Positions 34,420-45,593 of a stretch of 64,000 nt of DNA are shown here, piece by piece. Location: positions 372,001 through 436,000 of the forward strand of contig MU401458.1 in assembly GCA_022579005.1 (NCBI GenBank). The letters run 5' to 3'. This DNA comes from Poronia punctata (Eukaryota > Ascomycota > Sordariomycetes > Xylariales > Xylariaceae). A model generated the notes under the pieces. That model had not been told where the DNA came from. It worked only from the letters and a program-made list of their open reading frames with translations, and did not search any database. The position numbers and the translations under genes are program-made. Each line of letters starts with the position of its first letter. Positions within the stretch are counted from its first letter, which is position 1.

Positions 34420-35148
34420 CTTCACACCTAGGGAACAGGGAGATGTCCACATCTGCCCACATAGCTTACGAAAGAGAGAGATTAAGGGAGCTAGGTTAGC
34501 TGGCTAGGGAAGAGACGATAAGTAGTGAGATATTCATCTGTCGTAGCCAAATAAATAAAGAGCTTCCCCTTCGCATTATTTTCTATTTCGACCCTCGTGG
34601 GACGGGATTCTTCTGCTGGGCCTTTGTTTGTAAAAGAAAACACGGAGGCACAAGTGCGCGTAGATAGGTGTAGACTTTCACTCACGCCCTTCATCCAATA
34701 ATAGGCTTGCGACAAAGCTACGATTGGTTATCGGGAACAGCGCCATCTCTTCTACAGCTGTTATCCTCGTCTAATTCACCGGACAAATCTATCTGCTTTG
34801 TAACTCATACTCGAGTGGCTTGTTGGCGTAATACGGTATAGCTATCTTCTATTTACGATAAAGCAAATAAAGTCCCTAGGGGATGTACCTATCCTGCTTA
34901 TACGGGTTTCTGACTGGAGATTCCGATGGTTGAGAAGATCCCTCGTACTGGTAACCCCTGCCAACTAGGTACCTACTGGTAGGTATAAGACCTATTGCCC
35001 GTCTGCAATGACACATCTTCGACGCTGGCCCATCGTCCTTCGATCCTTCTCTCGTCACACCCATTTCGCGACGGGTCGGTTTGCACCATCTTTTAGGTTC
35101 AGAGTGTATCTCGGGGAGACTCACATTGCCAACAATGCCGAGTCCAAA
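34420..35148. other. Spacer before the mosaic relic
   Basis: No supported gene. The last 140 bases are open in the frame of the acyltransferase fragment but show no family resemblance. Confidence 0.45.
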
Positions 35149-35330
35149 GGTCCATGTCCCCTCTTGGGGGTTCTCGACCATTTTCTTCCTCCTCATTACC
35201 TGCCCATGAGCTGGTATCTCCCATTGAAGGAAGATGTCTCGGCCGAAGAAGCCTTCGCTGCTCTAGAGGCCGGCCCGCGTCAAACTTTCAAACAAGTACC
35301 CTGGCTGAGCGGCAAAGTCTACAGACAACG
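35149..35330 (+). pseudogene. Relic: N-terminal part of a BAHD/trichothecene-acetyltransferase-like acyltransferase
   Basis: About 60 codons read LGVLDHFLPPHYLPMSWY, LPLKEDVSAEEAFAALEAG and TFKQVPWLSGKVYRQ. This resembles the start of fungal transferase-family (PF02458-like) acyltransferases: a 'LDH' opening followed by an 'L...AL...PWLAG' block. The body of the enzyme is absent: no HxxxD and no DFGWG are found downstream. Instead the sequence runs directly into an oxidoreductase fragment. It is read as a truncated remnant. Confidence 0.6.
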
Positions 35331-35637
35331 CCCGACGACTCCAAAGAGCCCATGCAGTCGGCCGTCTTCTACATCTCATCCGACAGCTTCGGCGCGCTGC
35401 ACAGGCGTGCCGCAGCCCGCAAATGGGTTGCCGAGATCCGCGACCAATGGAACGCCGGCCAGACCTGGTCGGCTTCCTAACGCCTATACCAACTATGCCA
35501 GTGGCATGGAGACCGTCCAGCAGTGGTATGGGCACGAGAGCTGGCGTATTGAGCGACTTCGGGCCCTCAAGGCGAAGTACGATCCTCGTAACGCCTTCCG
35601 ATTCTACAACCCCATCGTGGGAGCTCAGCACCACTGA
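35331..35637 (+). pseudogene. Relic: C-terminal part of a berberine-bridge-type FAD oxidoreductase, frameshifted
   Basis: One frame reads MQSAVFYISSDSFGALHRRA and KWVAEIRDQWNAGQTW, then stops at 35480. A second frame, one base away, continues with AYTNYASGMETVQQWYGHES and LRALKAKYDPRNAFRFYNPI. The KAKYDP...F...NPI ending and the YTNYASG block are the C-terminal signature of BBE-type FAD-linked oxidases. The N-terminal FAD-binding domain is missing, and a frameshift near 35465-35480 splits what is left. With the adjoining acyltransferase fragment it suggests the remains of a secondary-metabolite locus. Confidence 0.7.
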
Positions 35638-36929
35638 CGTGCGCGGCAACATTCCGGCAGTATGAGCAATCGCTGATGGCCAAGCGCTGGAGCATGGATC
35701 GGATTCCTACCAGTCTGAACCAAAGCTCGTCATGTATAGGTTTTCTTCTCATCGTTGGGTATCGATGCTGTTATTTATGTCCCACTTCTTGTATATAACT
35801 AGGGCCGCTCTTTGCCCTCGAGCTGCTAAAATGGGTTTAATTTGTTCTTTTTACTTCTCGGCGTACTGTGTCTTCATTCGACAGAATTGCATATATATAA
35901 CCAACCACATGAGGCTTGTGTGTCTGGACATGCTTATGCCGTCTCTAACATAGTTTTATTAGATTTGACGTTTTGCCCTTGTCAGTGAAAGAACTCAGCT
36001 TGGTTCGATGACTCTGGATGGTTTCCAAGGGATTTAGATGTGAATTTACCTTCGGCACGTCATCGGCTTCTTCGATACAGGTAATAACGAGTCACGGCCC
36101 CCTCGACGGGCGACCCTCTCTGGCTACATACTTATCCCCGAAAGTATTGAGGCACCCGACTACGTGATATCGCCGGGATGTCGGCTTAACTCAGCGAACT
36201 CGGCCTAGAGAAAGCCAGCTATCCATGATCATCCAATGATGCTCTGACGCCGGGAAAGTGAGAAGATTATACGTAGACGTGTTGATAGCCCGTTCTTTAA
36301 ATTCCCATGCGGCGCATTGGAAGGTAGGTTAATTCGTTGTTGATATAGCCTATAGGCCTGGTACATTCCTTCTCCAGGGTAGTATCCGTCTGTCGCGGAG
36401 GAATCCTAGCCTCAAGTCTCCACTTGCCATGACTGTCCGGGTGGTCAAGGCTCAAGAGGGACCGACTACTTTAGCTAGTCCACAATTAGTTTAGGGATAT
36501 AATTAGCTGCTCGCACGCTGCCAAGGGTGCAAGGGTCCAATAGGTACGTACTTCTCATTCGCCATCAACTTCCCTACTCGTAGCTTCTCTTGGGAATCAG
36601 ATGGGTTCCTTGGACTGACAAATGTGCCCCTGCATATGTACACCAGCATTTTATCGTTGTTGATTTGCTGACTACTTGTAGATTGTCGTCAGCAACTCTA
36701 TTCAAACATCTAGTCTAATTTACGATAATACGAGTACATCGACTAGAAATCGTCCAATCTTTATTTTTCTCCATCAAATTCGGCTCTGGCCACTAACAAT
36801 GCGATTTCATTCGGCCGCCACTGCCTCGATACACCGGTAGTACAAATTCAATTGCTCGGGTGTTCCGTACATCCCGAGGTGTCGAGTCGCGATATCAACG
36901 ATGAAAGTTTTTGCCATTGAAGCGCAGAG
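35638..36929. other. Spacer
   Basis: No supported gene. The 3' part is the upstream region of the gene at 36930. An ATG at 36901, out of frame with it, would open a short overlapping leader ORF if it is transcribed. Confidence 0.45.
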
Positions 36930-39368
36930 ATGGACGATCCTTGGGGCTCGCCATGGTCATCGGCCGACACACCTTCCAACACAGAATCTCGATCGCAAGC
37001 GAACACTTTCCTGAGTCCACCACCACGCGCCTTCTTCGGAAATGCGACTGGGACGTCACCTTGGTCCAACGACAAGGACGATGATGGATTCAATGACTGG
37101 ACGACGGCCGAATCTGTTGATGGAAAAGACGCACAGAACGAATGGGGTATATGGGCAGAATCAGGCGCACAGACACCTCGTCTAAGCCCGAGGCTCAGTG
37201 TTTCGGGCAAAGAGAGCCCGCTCGCCTGGCCCGAGAATGCCGCCGCATCCCCGGCCATGCTAGCGAATTCGCGATCACGAACTCCCTCATTCCGTCACCG
37301 CTCACCGGACCCATGGGCTTCGGAGCTACCACTCAGTAACGATAGGGGCGCCGCGCCGAGAAACCCGTTGGCGTCAACAGCAAGCAATACCCCTACGATC
37401 GAAGCGGGTCCGTTCGCAGACACTCTCCAAGTGCCCCCAACGTTTACGGAAGACGGGACAACGGACACATCTGGGAACGAAGAGCTGCCTATCGACGGCA
37501 CAGGGTCTAATCAGAAGGCCAAACAAGTTAGCGAGGGTACTCTTGGGATAACTAACAATGCTGTGGTCGACGCGGACCATGAATCGCCCCCTACTTCAAA
37601 ACCGGACACGGTCGTACACGAGCTCCCATCTAGGCCATCGTCAACATCCTCGTTGGATAGTCATCGAGCTCCCGAACGCCAGGATTCCCCGATTACATCT
37701 ATAGATGAAGACAGGATATCTCAAGCTCGGGGTACACCACAAGTTCCGCCAAAGAAGGTACAAGAGCTAGTCGGCATATACGATGGGCTGGCAAGGGCTG
37801 CCTCTGTGGAACCACCAGCTCCGGAACGACGCGATAGGTCACAAACAAGGAACATTGAAAGTCCATCGGCGCAAGACAACGCGGTAGAACGGGACGATGT
37901 GCGCTTGAGTAGCACCGATGTTACTTTAGTTGGTGACGGGCCAGATGACTCCTTGCGTGGAGAAGCTCGGCCGGACTCGGAACTATCATCAACACCGAAA
38001 GCAGAGATCGATCAAGAGCCTATACAGGCCCCTCAATGGGGAGACGATTCGGATCATCCAGCAGCACAATTCGGACCCAAAGCGTCTAATACGGTGTCCT
38101 TTGACACTAATCTGGGTGCGCTGGATGAACTATTCCCAGGCCTCCCCAAGCTGCCTGAATACGGATCAATACCGGACTCGGAGGTATCAGAGCACGTTAT
38201 AAGCGATGGCTTCGCTACGATATCAGAACGCAAAGCTTGGTATCGTATATCTCGCTGCGGGTCCATGCGTAAGCATAATTCAGGCGACGACGAGAACTAC
38301 CACCCGGTGACCTGGCAAACATCTCACTTTCGTACCGAAGCCATCACGATAGTTCGGCGTTGGATGGAACAAGACTCATACGCCGGAAAGGCTACTCTTG
38401 GTGGCATTAAGCGGACAGGTTTCTTCGATTGGGATTCTGATGTCGCCCCTGTTGAACTCGATAAGATATTTCGGCGACGTAGAGAATCGGCGGCGAAACA
38501 TGACGGAACTGCGTCCATAGCGGTGCTAAATACCGGATCGATCGCCAAAGTTCAGCTATCGGATCAGCATCCGTATCGGAATCCGACAGGTATTTCGCTG
38601 GCAAAAGAAGAATTGCCATTACCGCCGGTCCGCCAACCTAGTGCGTCCACGGCCAGTTTCGGGTGGAGTTCTGAAGCTCAAACGAAGAGTCCCACAGTTA
38701 GCCTCCACCAGCCCGATAGCCGCGATCACAAGGTCTCGGAGTCTGCAGACCGTCCGGCGCCGTTGACAGAGCTGAAAACTATTCAGGCCTCGTCACTTGG
38801 TGATGACGAAGATGAGGACGACTGGGGTGAAATGGTTTCCTCACCTCAAACAAATGAATTCTCTACCCAAAAGGGGATCCCCCCTTTCCCTGATTCGAGG
38901 GTATCTACTAAAACCCACGCGCCATCATCATCGCCGCCACCACTGCGTTCATCGCTAACGATAGCTGGAAATGGTTTCCCATCGGATTCGCTAGCCTCGT
39001 TGAACATTCGAGCCAGTGGATCCAACCACTCAGAAATCTCGGTTCCCCACGAGCCGACGGAAGTGCCCAAAACACCACCAAGCAAACACGACTTGGCCAT
39101 CTTGGGGGCAACCCCAACCACATCTATTACAGAAACGCATGATGCAAAGGGGAACTCATCTTCTGTACTTGAAACCTTCGATCAGGACATGACAACGGTC
39201 GATGAAAAACCAGTCGAGGCGGCACCATTGGCAACTTTGCAAGGTGAAGGAGCTATGGCTACTAATCCCCCGACACCAATCGTTGACGCCACGAATAATG
39301 AGAGCGAGGAAAATGAGATGGTACAAGAAATACTGCGAAATTTGCCGGATTTATCATACATGTTATAG
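36930..39368 (+). CDS. Large, mostly disordered fungal protein (812 residues) with tryptophan/acidic motifs
   Basis: I cannot name the family. This single exon opens MDDPWGSPWSSADTPSNT. Short tryptophan motifs in acidic or polar context recur through the chain: DDPWGSPW, GTSPWSNDKDDD, NEWGIWAES, PDPWASEL, APQWGDD, DEDDWGEMVSSP. One segment in the middle (about residues 435-520) looks ordered and conserved: AWYRISRCGSMRKHNSGDDE, VTWQTSHFRTEAITIVRRWM and GGIKRTGFFDWDSDVAP. The C-terminus VQEILRNLPDLSYML looks like a short conserved helix. Most of the rest is Ser, Thr, Pro and acidic residues. DPW and WxxF-type motifs are typical ligands of clathrin-adaptor ear domains, so a trafficking adaptor is one possibility, but this is inference only. 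No signal peptide or membrane span is seen. Confidence 0.75.
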   Translation: MDDPWGSPWSSADTPSNTESRSQANTFLSPPPRAFFGNATGTSPWSNDKDDDGFNDWTTAESVDGKDAQNEWGIWAESGAQTPRLSPRLSVSGKESPLAWPENAAASPAMLANSRSRTPSFRHRSPDPWASELPLSNDRGAAPRNPLASTASNTPTIEAGPFADTLQVPPTFTEDGTTDTSGNEELPIDGTGSNQKAKQVSEGTLGITNNAVVDADHESPPTSKPDTVVHELPSRPSSTSSLDSHRAPERQDSPITSIDEDRISQARGTPQVPPKKVQELVGIYDGLARAASVEPPAPERRDRSQTRNIESPSAQDNAVERDDVRLSSTDVTLVGDGPDDSLRGEARPDSELSSTPKAEIDQEPIQAPQWGDDSDHPAAQFGPKASNTVSFDTNLGALDELFPGLPKLPEYGSIPDSEVSEHVISDGFATISERKAWYRISRCGSMRKHNSGDDENYHPVTWQTSHFRTEAITIVRRWMEQDSYAGKATLGGIKRTGFFDWDSDVAPVELDKIFRRRRESAAKHDGTASIAVLNTGSIAKVQLSDQHPYRNPTGISLAKEELPLPPVRQPSASTASFGWSSEAQTKSPTVSLHQPDSRDHKVSESADRPAPLTELKTIQASSLGDDEDEDDWGEMVSSPQTNEFSTQKGIPPFPDSRVSTKTHAPSSSPPPLRSSLTIAGNGFPSDSLASLNIRASGSNHSEISVPHEPTEVPKTPPSKHDLAILGATPTTSITETHDAKGNSSSVLETFDQDMTTVDEKPVEAAPLATLQGEGAMATNPPTPIVDATNNESEENEMVQEILRNLPDLSYML

Positions 39369-40272
39369 CAGGCGAAGTTTTTTGCAAGAAAATATTTCTC
39401 CATCCTCATCTATCTGTGCATAGCGATGGATTTCAAATACTTGGGCCCCCGTCCCTTTTCGACTTTTGGAATAAGATGTTTGTTTGCCGGCGTGTATAAA
39501 CAAGGATTGGTTGGATCATTACGGACGATTAGCATGGTTGGTTAGGCGTTGGCGGATTGGGGGGGCGTTTAGTTTATAAACCCCTTTTTTGACGGGTTTC
39601 CCATCGAAACACAACAACTGCTATTGTATATCTAGTCTACATGTTAAATAGGTGCACACAAGCCACTTGACTGTTTTCGTTCCTGACTCTTGACCGTGTG
39701 TGTGTTTCACTGTCGTGCCTGATTCGGCTAAGTGGTGCATTCCAGTATATCTGTCTCAAAGGGAGGAATGTAATGGCCAATCCCCCACGTTTCGCGAAGC
39801 CTTCCACTACCCTGTCTGTTCTGTAAACGGGAACCAAGAAATAATTATGAGTGAGTTTTGCAAACCGAGGTATCTAGGATGTTAATCAAAACTTGGAACA
39901 TGAAAAAGCGAAAGACGAAACAAGACCGGCCCGGTCGAACGACATACCTAACCTTAACCTTTACTACACCGATAGATAGACAGACATATCCCACACGAAG
40001 TTATAACTTATACTATCCCAGCCCCTTTTTTTGTCTCTCATTCCGTAGCATGGCTCACGATATGATACCTTCCCCAACCCCTCCGGCTTTGCAGAGGAGA
40101 GGAGGGGAGGAGGAGGGGAGGGTAATCACATATATGACGAGGTTAACAAAAGTTTAGTTTCCTTATTTTATTTTTATCTCAACTTATTCCTTTTGATCAG
40201 ACACAGGCAGAGGCCAATGATCTATTTATACCTACTTACCTAACCTAACCTAAGTCCCTGCTTGAATTTCTC
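39369..40272. other. Spacer
   Basis: This carries the 3' end of the preceding gene and the promoter of the next. It includes a purine-rich GGAGGAGG stretch near 40100-40120. No gene is supported. Confidence 0.5.
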
Positions 40273-41503
40273 ATGGCTACCACCGACAATGAATCAAACT
40301 CCCCATCCCCCTCTCCCTCTCCCCGCCGTTCCACCATACTCCTAATATCCCTCCTAACCCTCTTCCTCTCCTCAATAAGCGGAACAACCCTCTCCATAGT
40401 CGACATGGCAACCAACAAATCCCCTCCCTCTCCTTCCTCCTCCTGTCTATCCCGAGACCTTATCCTCTTCTCGGCAATCTTATCACTTTCATACATATAT
40501 CTACACATCCGAGGCGCGAGAAAAAAGACGAAGAAAGAAAACGAAAACGGCGCATTGATAGTTTCCCGATTAGCGATATGTGCTTGGATAGCAGCACTTA
40601 TATCTACGGCTATTTTGGGGAGCAGACACAGACATGGAAAACAAGGGACAAGAGGGGGGATGCTGGTTTTGAATCTGTTGGTTTGTGCGGGGGCTATGTA
40701 AGTTCTTTTCTTTTTCACCTTTTGCTCAAGATTAAAGAGGAAAAATCTAACGTAGAGAAAAAAAAAGTCCTTCATCAATAATAATATCCATCATAATCGA
40801 AAAACGCTCCTCTTCTTCCCCATTTTCCACAAAATCACATTCAAGTTCTGATTTCCATTCCGATTCCTCCTTCCTAAACTGTCGCGTCAGCGAATTCGAA
40901 CAAGATCTCAGCGTATCCCGACGAGCATCATTGATCAAATTCAAGTCCAAGAAACAGAGCGAAAAAGTCGAATTACAAGCAGAATCTATTATACCGTTGA
41001 CGACGTCTTCATCAACCGGACAGATCGGCCCTAATAATAATAATAACCATGTCGTTGGTTTTGGTTTTGGTGTCGAGGAAGAAAAGGAAGTAGTAGTACC
41101 ACCACCACCACCGCCGACATATTGTCCTGGAGCATGGCGCGTCGAATGGGATGGTGGGGATGATAATCTCATCATGATGCTGGATGATGATGCTGTACCG
41201 GTACCGCCTGAAAAAGTACTACCCCACCGTCTCCGTCGCGCCACGGCAGTCAAGCCTAGACCGAATATGCGACCGACTGTGCGGTATTCTTCGCAGCCGG
41301 AACTTGCTGTCAGATTACCTGTCAAGGTTGTCTGGAACACGGCTAGACGGGGCTCTGCGCCTACTACTACTACTACAGTAACTGAAGCGGGGGTGGGACG
41401 AGAAGCGGGACTTGGGATAGATCCGTTTCTGTTGTTGTTGCAGGAGAAGGAGCCTCAGAGGCATCATGTACATGTAGATAGAGGCTGTGGGGTCGGGGGG
41501 TAA
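40273..41503 (+). CDS. Four-helix membrane protein with long cytosolic tail (390 residues)
   Basis: Two exons, 40273-40697 and 40756-41503, join in phase (VCAGA to IEKKKSPSS). The N-terminal part has four hydrophobic segments: ILLISLLTLFLSSISGTTL, LILFSAILSLSYIYL, RLAICAWIAALISTAIL and MLVLNLLVCAGA. This spacing is like that of MARVEL-type or similar small tetraspan proteins. The 240-residue tail is low complexity, with Ser-rich, Asn-rich (GPNNNNNH), Pro-rich (VVPPPPPPTYCPGAW) and acidic stretches. It ends in a His/Val/Gly-rich segment. I do not recognise a family. The second exon begins with a run of A, so its exact acceptor (TAG at 40753-40755) is less certain than its frame. Confidence 0.6.
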
Positions 41504-42142
41504 GAGTTGGGTTGGATTGTGGTCAGGAGGAAAAGAGGAAAAGTAATCAAAAAAAAAAAAAAGGTAAAAAAGGGCTTTGAATGACTAATAATAATACTAA
41601 AAATCAAAATAATATCCGTGTTATTTGTAGGTGTTATAACCTCTTCTTGACTTCTTCTTATAATACGTTCTTTAGAACGGGATGTTTGTATGTATGTTGG
41701 CTTGGAAGAACCCCGTCCAGTTGGGTCTCTATTTGGAAAGTGTAAGAAAAAGGGGTGGATACACAAGAAAGACAAGGGGAAAAACCGAAGAGAAGAAACA
41801 TACCAAGCGTATCATTCCAAGAGCTTCCGTGATACAGAGATATTATCTCTGGATTGTTCATCTATGTCCGACGGCTGTGGTACCAACATCATGCCCACAA
41901 TGCATTCTTCATACCAACAACCCATTCACCCTAAACAGGGGGGGGGTAGGGAGATATTGGTGTTAGGTCTCACCAACACGCTTTACATGTCTAAACTTCA
42001 AGTATTAATAGTCGTCAAGCACAAATCAAAACCAGTCTCTCTCTCGACTTCCCAACACCGCGCAGATATACTATACACTCAAACCGCTTATTCCTGCAGC
42101 TCCCCGCCTATAATCAACTACAAGGAAAACTACCCACCAGTC
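41504..42142. other. Spacer in front of the acidic-protein gene
   Basis: No separate gene is supported. From 41690 the plus strand stays open in the frame of the next gene without resembling coding sequence, so this part is treated as leader. Confidence 0.45.
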
Positions 42143-43414
42143 ATGCCTTTGCCGCCATCGGTAGTCGTAGTGGTATGCGTACCGGGCTCCAGCAACGGCG
42201 TGCGAGAAAGGTTCCAAGACAGAAGACAGCGACGGGCCAGACGTGTGAGTGACGCCCGCCAGCGCGCGCTTCGACGCACATACGATGCGTATACTCATCC
42301 AGACCTGCGCAATCTGGGAGGCCCAAGTCCAAGTATTGCATTGCAGGGCGGCAGCACTCCCGACCTCGGAATCCAATTCGCAAACACACCCAACATGGCC
42401 GAGACCAATGGTTTTACCTGGGGCGATCCGGGTAGTGGATATATAGACTTTGCGACACAGTTTGGCAATAATCTCAACCTCGATGACTCCTCCACGCAGG
42501 ACACAAATATGGGAGACATAGACGTCCTAATGCAGGTGGACAACTACTCTATCATATATGACCAGAATTCAATCATCGCTGGCGACGGCAATACTTTTTC
42601 TCAAACACTGGGAGGCGAACACGCCCACTTGTTCGATAACAGCCTCGCCTCGGGGTACTCGGTTATGCTAGACAAAAATGCGGCCACAGCCGGCTCAAGC
42701 CCACATGTGACGGATAGAGGAAATGGACAGGAAGCCGAAAAGATGGACCTTACGACGTCTTTTGATAATGGACTGCGGGCCCTCATGGAAGCCGCACTTC
42801 AAAAAGCTGATTCAGTCATCGCTGGCGAAGGAAATAGCCGACAACAAAGCTCGCCGCAGGATCAATATACAGACACCGCCACACCCCTCAACGACGAGTC
42901 CACATTAGAGCAGAGCACGGTTGTCGATCATGGTGTGGATCCTAACCATTCCGAGACCTGTTCTAGTCGAGACGGAACTCCTCGCCAGGATATGACCGAA
43001 ACGGAGGCTCTGGAAAGCAGCGATAGCGATACGGAGACTGGTTACGAGGAAACCGCAGGGGAAAGTGACGGTAACCATGACGGTGATCATGACGTTGACG
43101 TATACATCGGTGGCGAAGAAAACGATGATTTTTTAGGTTGGGGACAAATTCCTCGTCCAGACGATACAGGGACTTCAGGAACAAGCGACAGGGATTCAGG
43201 GACCGAAGACGGTGAATTTGAAGGGATAGACGACGGAGACCATGCTTTTGGCGGAGAGTTTGAGGAAGAGGCTGACGGGGGAAACGAAAGCCGCGACGAC
43301 ATGGACCACAGCGAAGATGACACGGTGGCCGACGAAGACACTAATGATCTAGACGAGGTTGCGAATATTCTTTCGCTCATCTATAAACACAACACTAAAT
43401 GGAACGGCGCATAG
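42143..43414 (+). CDS. Unrecognised acidic, low-complexity protein (423 residues)
   Basis: The open frame starts further upstream (41690), but the first part reads as non-coding, so the ATG at 42143 (MPLPPSVVVVVCVPGSS) is preferred. A basic stretch follows (RERFQDRRQRRARRVSDARQ), then Asp/Asn/Gly-rich sequence. Two similar units recur, QNSIIAGDGNTFSQ and KADSVIAGEGNSRQQ, each followed later by related Asp-rich text. The C-terminal 140 residues are very acidic (for example GEFEGIDDGDHAFGGEFEEE) and end in VANILSLIYKHNTKWNGA. No known domain, signal peptide or membrane span is seen. The basic start plus acidic tail could suit a chromatin- or nucleolus-linked protein, but that is only a guess. 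Confidence 0.5.
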   Translation: MPLPPSVVVVVCVPGSSNGVRERFQDRRQRRARRVSDARQRALRRTYDAYTHPDLRNLGGPSPSIALQGGSTPDLGIQFANTPNMAETNGFTWGDPGSGYIDFATQFGNNLNLDDSSTQDTNMGDIDVLMQVDNYSIIYDQNSIIAGDGNTFSQTLGGEHAHLFDNSLASGYSVMLDKNAATAGSSPHVTDRGNGQEAEKMDLTTSFDNGLRALMEAALQKADSVIAGEGNSRQQSSPQDQYTDTATPLNDESTLEQSTVVDHGVDPNHSETCSSRDGTPRQDMTETEALESSDSDTETGYEETAGESDGNHDGDHDVDVYIGGEENDDFLGWGQIPRPDDTGTSGTSDRDSGTEDGEFEGIDDGDHAFGGEFEEEADGGNESRDDMDHSEDDTVADEDTNDLDEVANILSLIYKHNTKWNGA

Positions 43415-44289
43415 TAAATCGGTAGACCCGTTGCAAACGCAGCTTACTTACTAGATAGACATCTGCCACTTTTGATATTTCTTAATCTTGTAGCAATTGT
43501 TTTCCCAGTCCCAATAGAGTGAAAAAGACGAATGATTCGGACTTATTGTGCGCTACACGCTTCCGATGGACTTGAGAAGTTCAATAAGGTACTAATTCTG
43601 TCCACGGAGACACCCAACGACTTATGTCCTGCCTGTTCCGATGATGAAGTCTGTTCCGCGCTTCTTCTCTCGCGAAAAACTCCCTAATCTGCGCGATCAG
43701 TTTAGCAGTAGAAATGATTCCAAAGTGTTAGGTGCCGGCAATGATCCTATTATTGGTACGGGAGCATGAAGCGGACACGTTGTATGTAATCAACCACGTC
43801 TTCGGCAGCTCAACGCCACGCATCTGCTTCCCGCCCGGGCGCAAGTGCCGAATGGCTCGTCTTTTGGGGAAGCGTCAACTATATGTCGCATCAAATCGCC
43901 TACCTAACCCAGATCTTATCAACTCCGCGGCCGCACCGGCTATGAGAGCATAGGGACCTTGTAATCGACCAATGATGATTGGCAGGATATGAGCTTGGAG
44001 ATTCGTCCAAAAGACAAGGGGGGACGGGGTAGAATGACTGCAGGACGCTCTTCCGCCTAAAGTGTTTTTAATATAAACAATCGCAGATTAAACGCCCGCG
44101 ATGGGTGGTATCGAGCAGCTTACAGAGCGGTTTTCGGCCTTAGCCTGACAACCGATGGCAAGCCTCCATAGGAGGTATATATGGTCCACAACCCATGACA
44201 ACGTCCATCTGGAAGCCCCAGTCGACCCAGAGAAAGCTGGCGAGAAACATAACCAGAAGAAGAAGGCCAGACGACATTTAGACCCAAAA
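43415..44289. other. Spacer
   Basis: No supported gene. This is the 3' end of the acidic-protein gene and the upstream region of the DUF1996 gene. Confidence 0.5.
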
Positions 44290-45593
44290 ATGCAGTGCAA
44301 GGCTCTAGCCCTGGCCTTGCTCATGGAGCAGTGCGCCGGCCAGACGATGCCGATGTTGCGCTTCCAATGCTCACAGCTAGTGGTTGAACGGCTAGATCCT
44401 CTCGTAAACCCGGGCCTATTGCCGTCACCTCACGTGCACCAGATCGTGGGCGGTAACTCGTTCAACGCGTCCATGGATCCGGCGACGCACGATCTGCCTT
44501 CGTCCTCGACCTGTACGAGCTGCACATTTTCCGAAGACTTCTCCAATTACTGGACGGCAGTGTTGTATTTCCGAGCCCGCAACGGCACATACCGTCGAGT
44601 GCCACAGTTTGTGAGCGAGGGTCTGCGTGCCGACGGTGGCATCACCGTCTACTATATCCCCTCACCCGACGCCGAGGAGAAGGTCACCGCTTTCAAACCC
44701 GGCTTCCGCATGCTCATTGGTGATGCCACCGCCCGTGCGCCTGGCTCCGCCCGCAAGGTCTGTCATCGTTGTATGCCCACCACCGGCGAGCCCAGCAACA
44801 TCAATTGCGGCCCTCCCGACAGCCAGGAGTTACCAAACGAGATGTGCCCCGGTGGTATTCGCTCTGTCATCACTTTCCCCACCTGCTGGGATGGCATAAA
44901 CACTGATAGTACCGATCATATGAGTCACGTCGCTTATCCCGAGGGTTCCTACTCGGACTATGCAGTCGGTGCGTACGGAACCTGTCCGGAGAGCCACCCT
45001 GTGAAGATACCTCAGGTGATGTATGAAGTCATGTGGGATGTAAGTGCAATCTTTCTCTTTACGAAGTCCGGGTCCTTGAACATCGGCCTGGTACCGAAAT
45101 CGATTACCTGCTTGGCTATGCCGGTAGATATAAGTTGAATCCAACAACTGCTCTGACCCTCTTTCTTCTCTTACAGACCCGGGTTTTCAACGATGAGAAT
45201 CTCTGGCCCGAAGACGGGTCGCAACCATTCGTCTGGAGTACTGGCGACAGGTAAATGCCTCATTCTATCGATGTGGCCAATGCGTTCCAGTAGTTGACAC
45301 ATTGTAGTGATGGATATTCCCAGCATGGTGACTACGTTTTCGGCTGGAAGGACGATTCCCTGCAGCGTGCCATGGATGCCCGGTGCAATGGGGCAGTATG
45401 TGGTGAATTAAAGACCCAATCCTCGGAAACGGCCATGAAGTGTACCAAGTCAAGAGCCGTAGAAGAAGAAATCGACGGATGTAAGGCGCCGCACTCCCTT
45501 ATCGACATGGATCATTGAAACTGTCTCACTCAGATGAAGCTGACAATTATATAGGGCTAACTGAAATTCCGGGCATGTCCATGGAACGTTAGA
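44290..45593 (+). CDS. Secreted DUF1996-domain protein
   Basis: This is a secreted protein of the fungal DUF1996 family, whose function is unknown; members often carry WSC domains or sit with wall-active enzymes. Four exons fit in phase: 44290-45039, 45177-45250, 45309-45481 and 45535-45593, giving 351 residues. The start [18 protein letters not shown] serves as a signal peptide. Family landmarks are [82 protein letters not shown] and [20 protein letters not shown]. The last exon adds [12 protein letters not shown], which fits the usual LPGM-type ending better than reading through the third donor. An in-frame ATG at 44155 would bury the signal peptide and is not favoured. Confidence 0.88.

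Noticed and set aside
41690..42142. 151-codon N-terminal extension of the acidic protein
   Set aside because: The text lacks the composition of the rest of the protein, and the DNA resembles leader; kept as untranslated.
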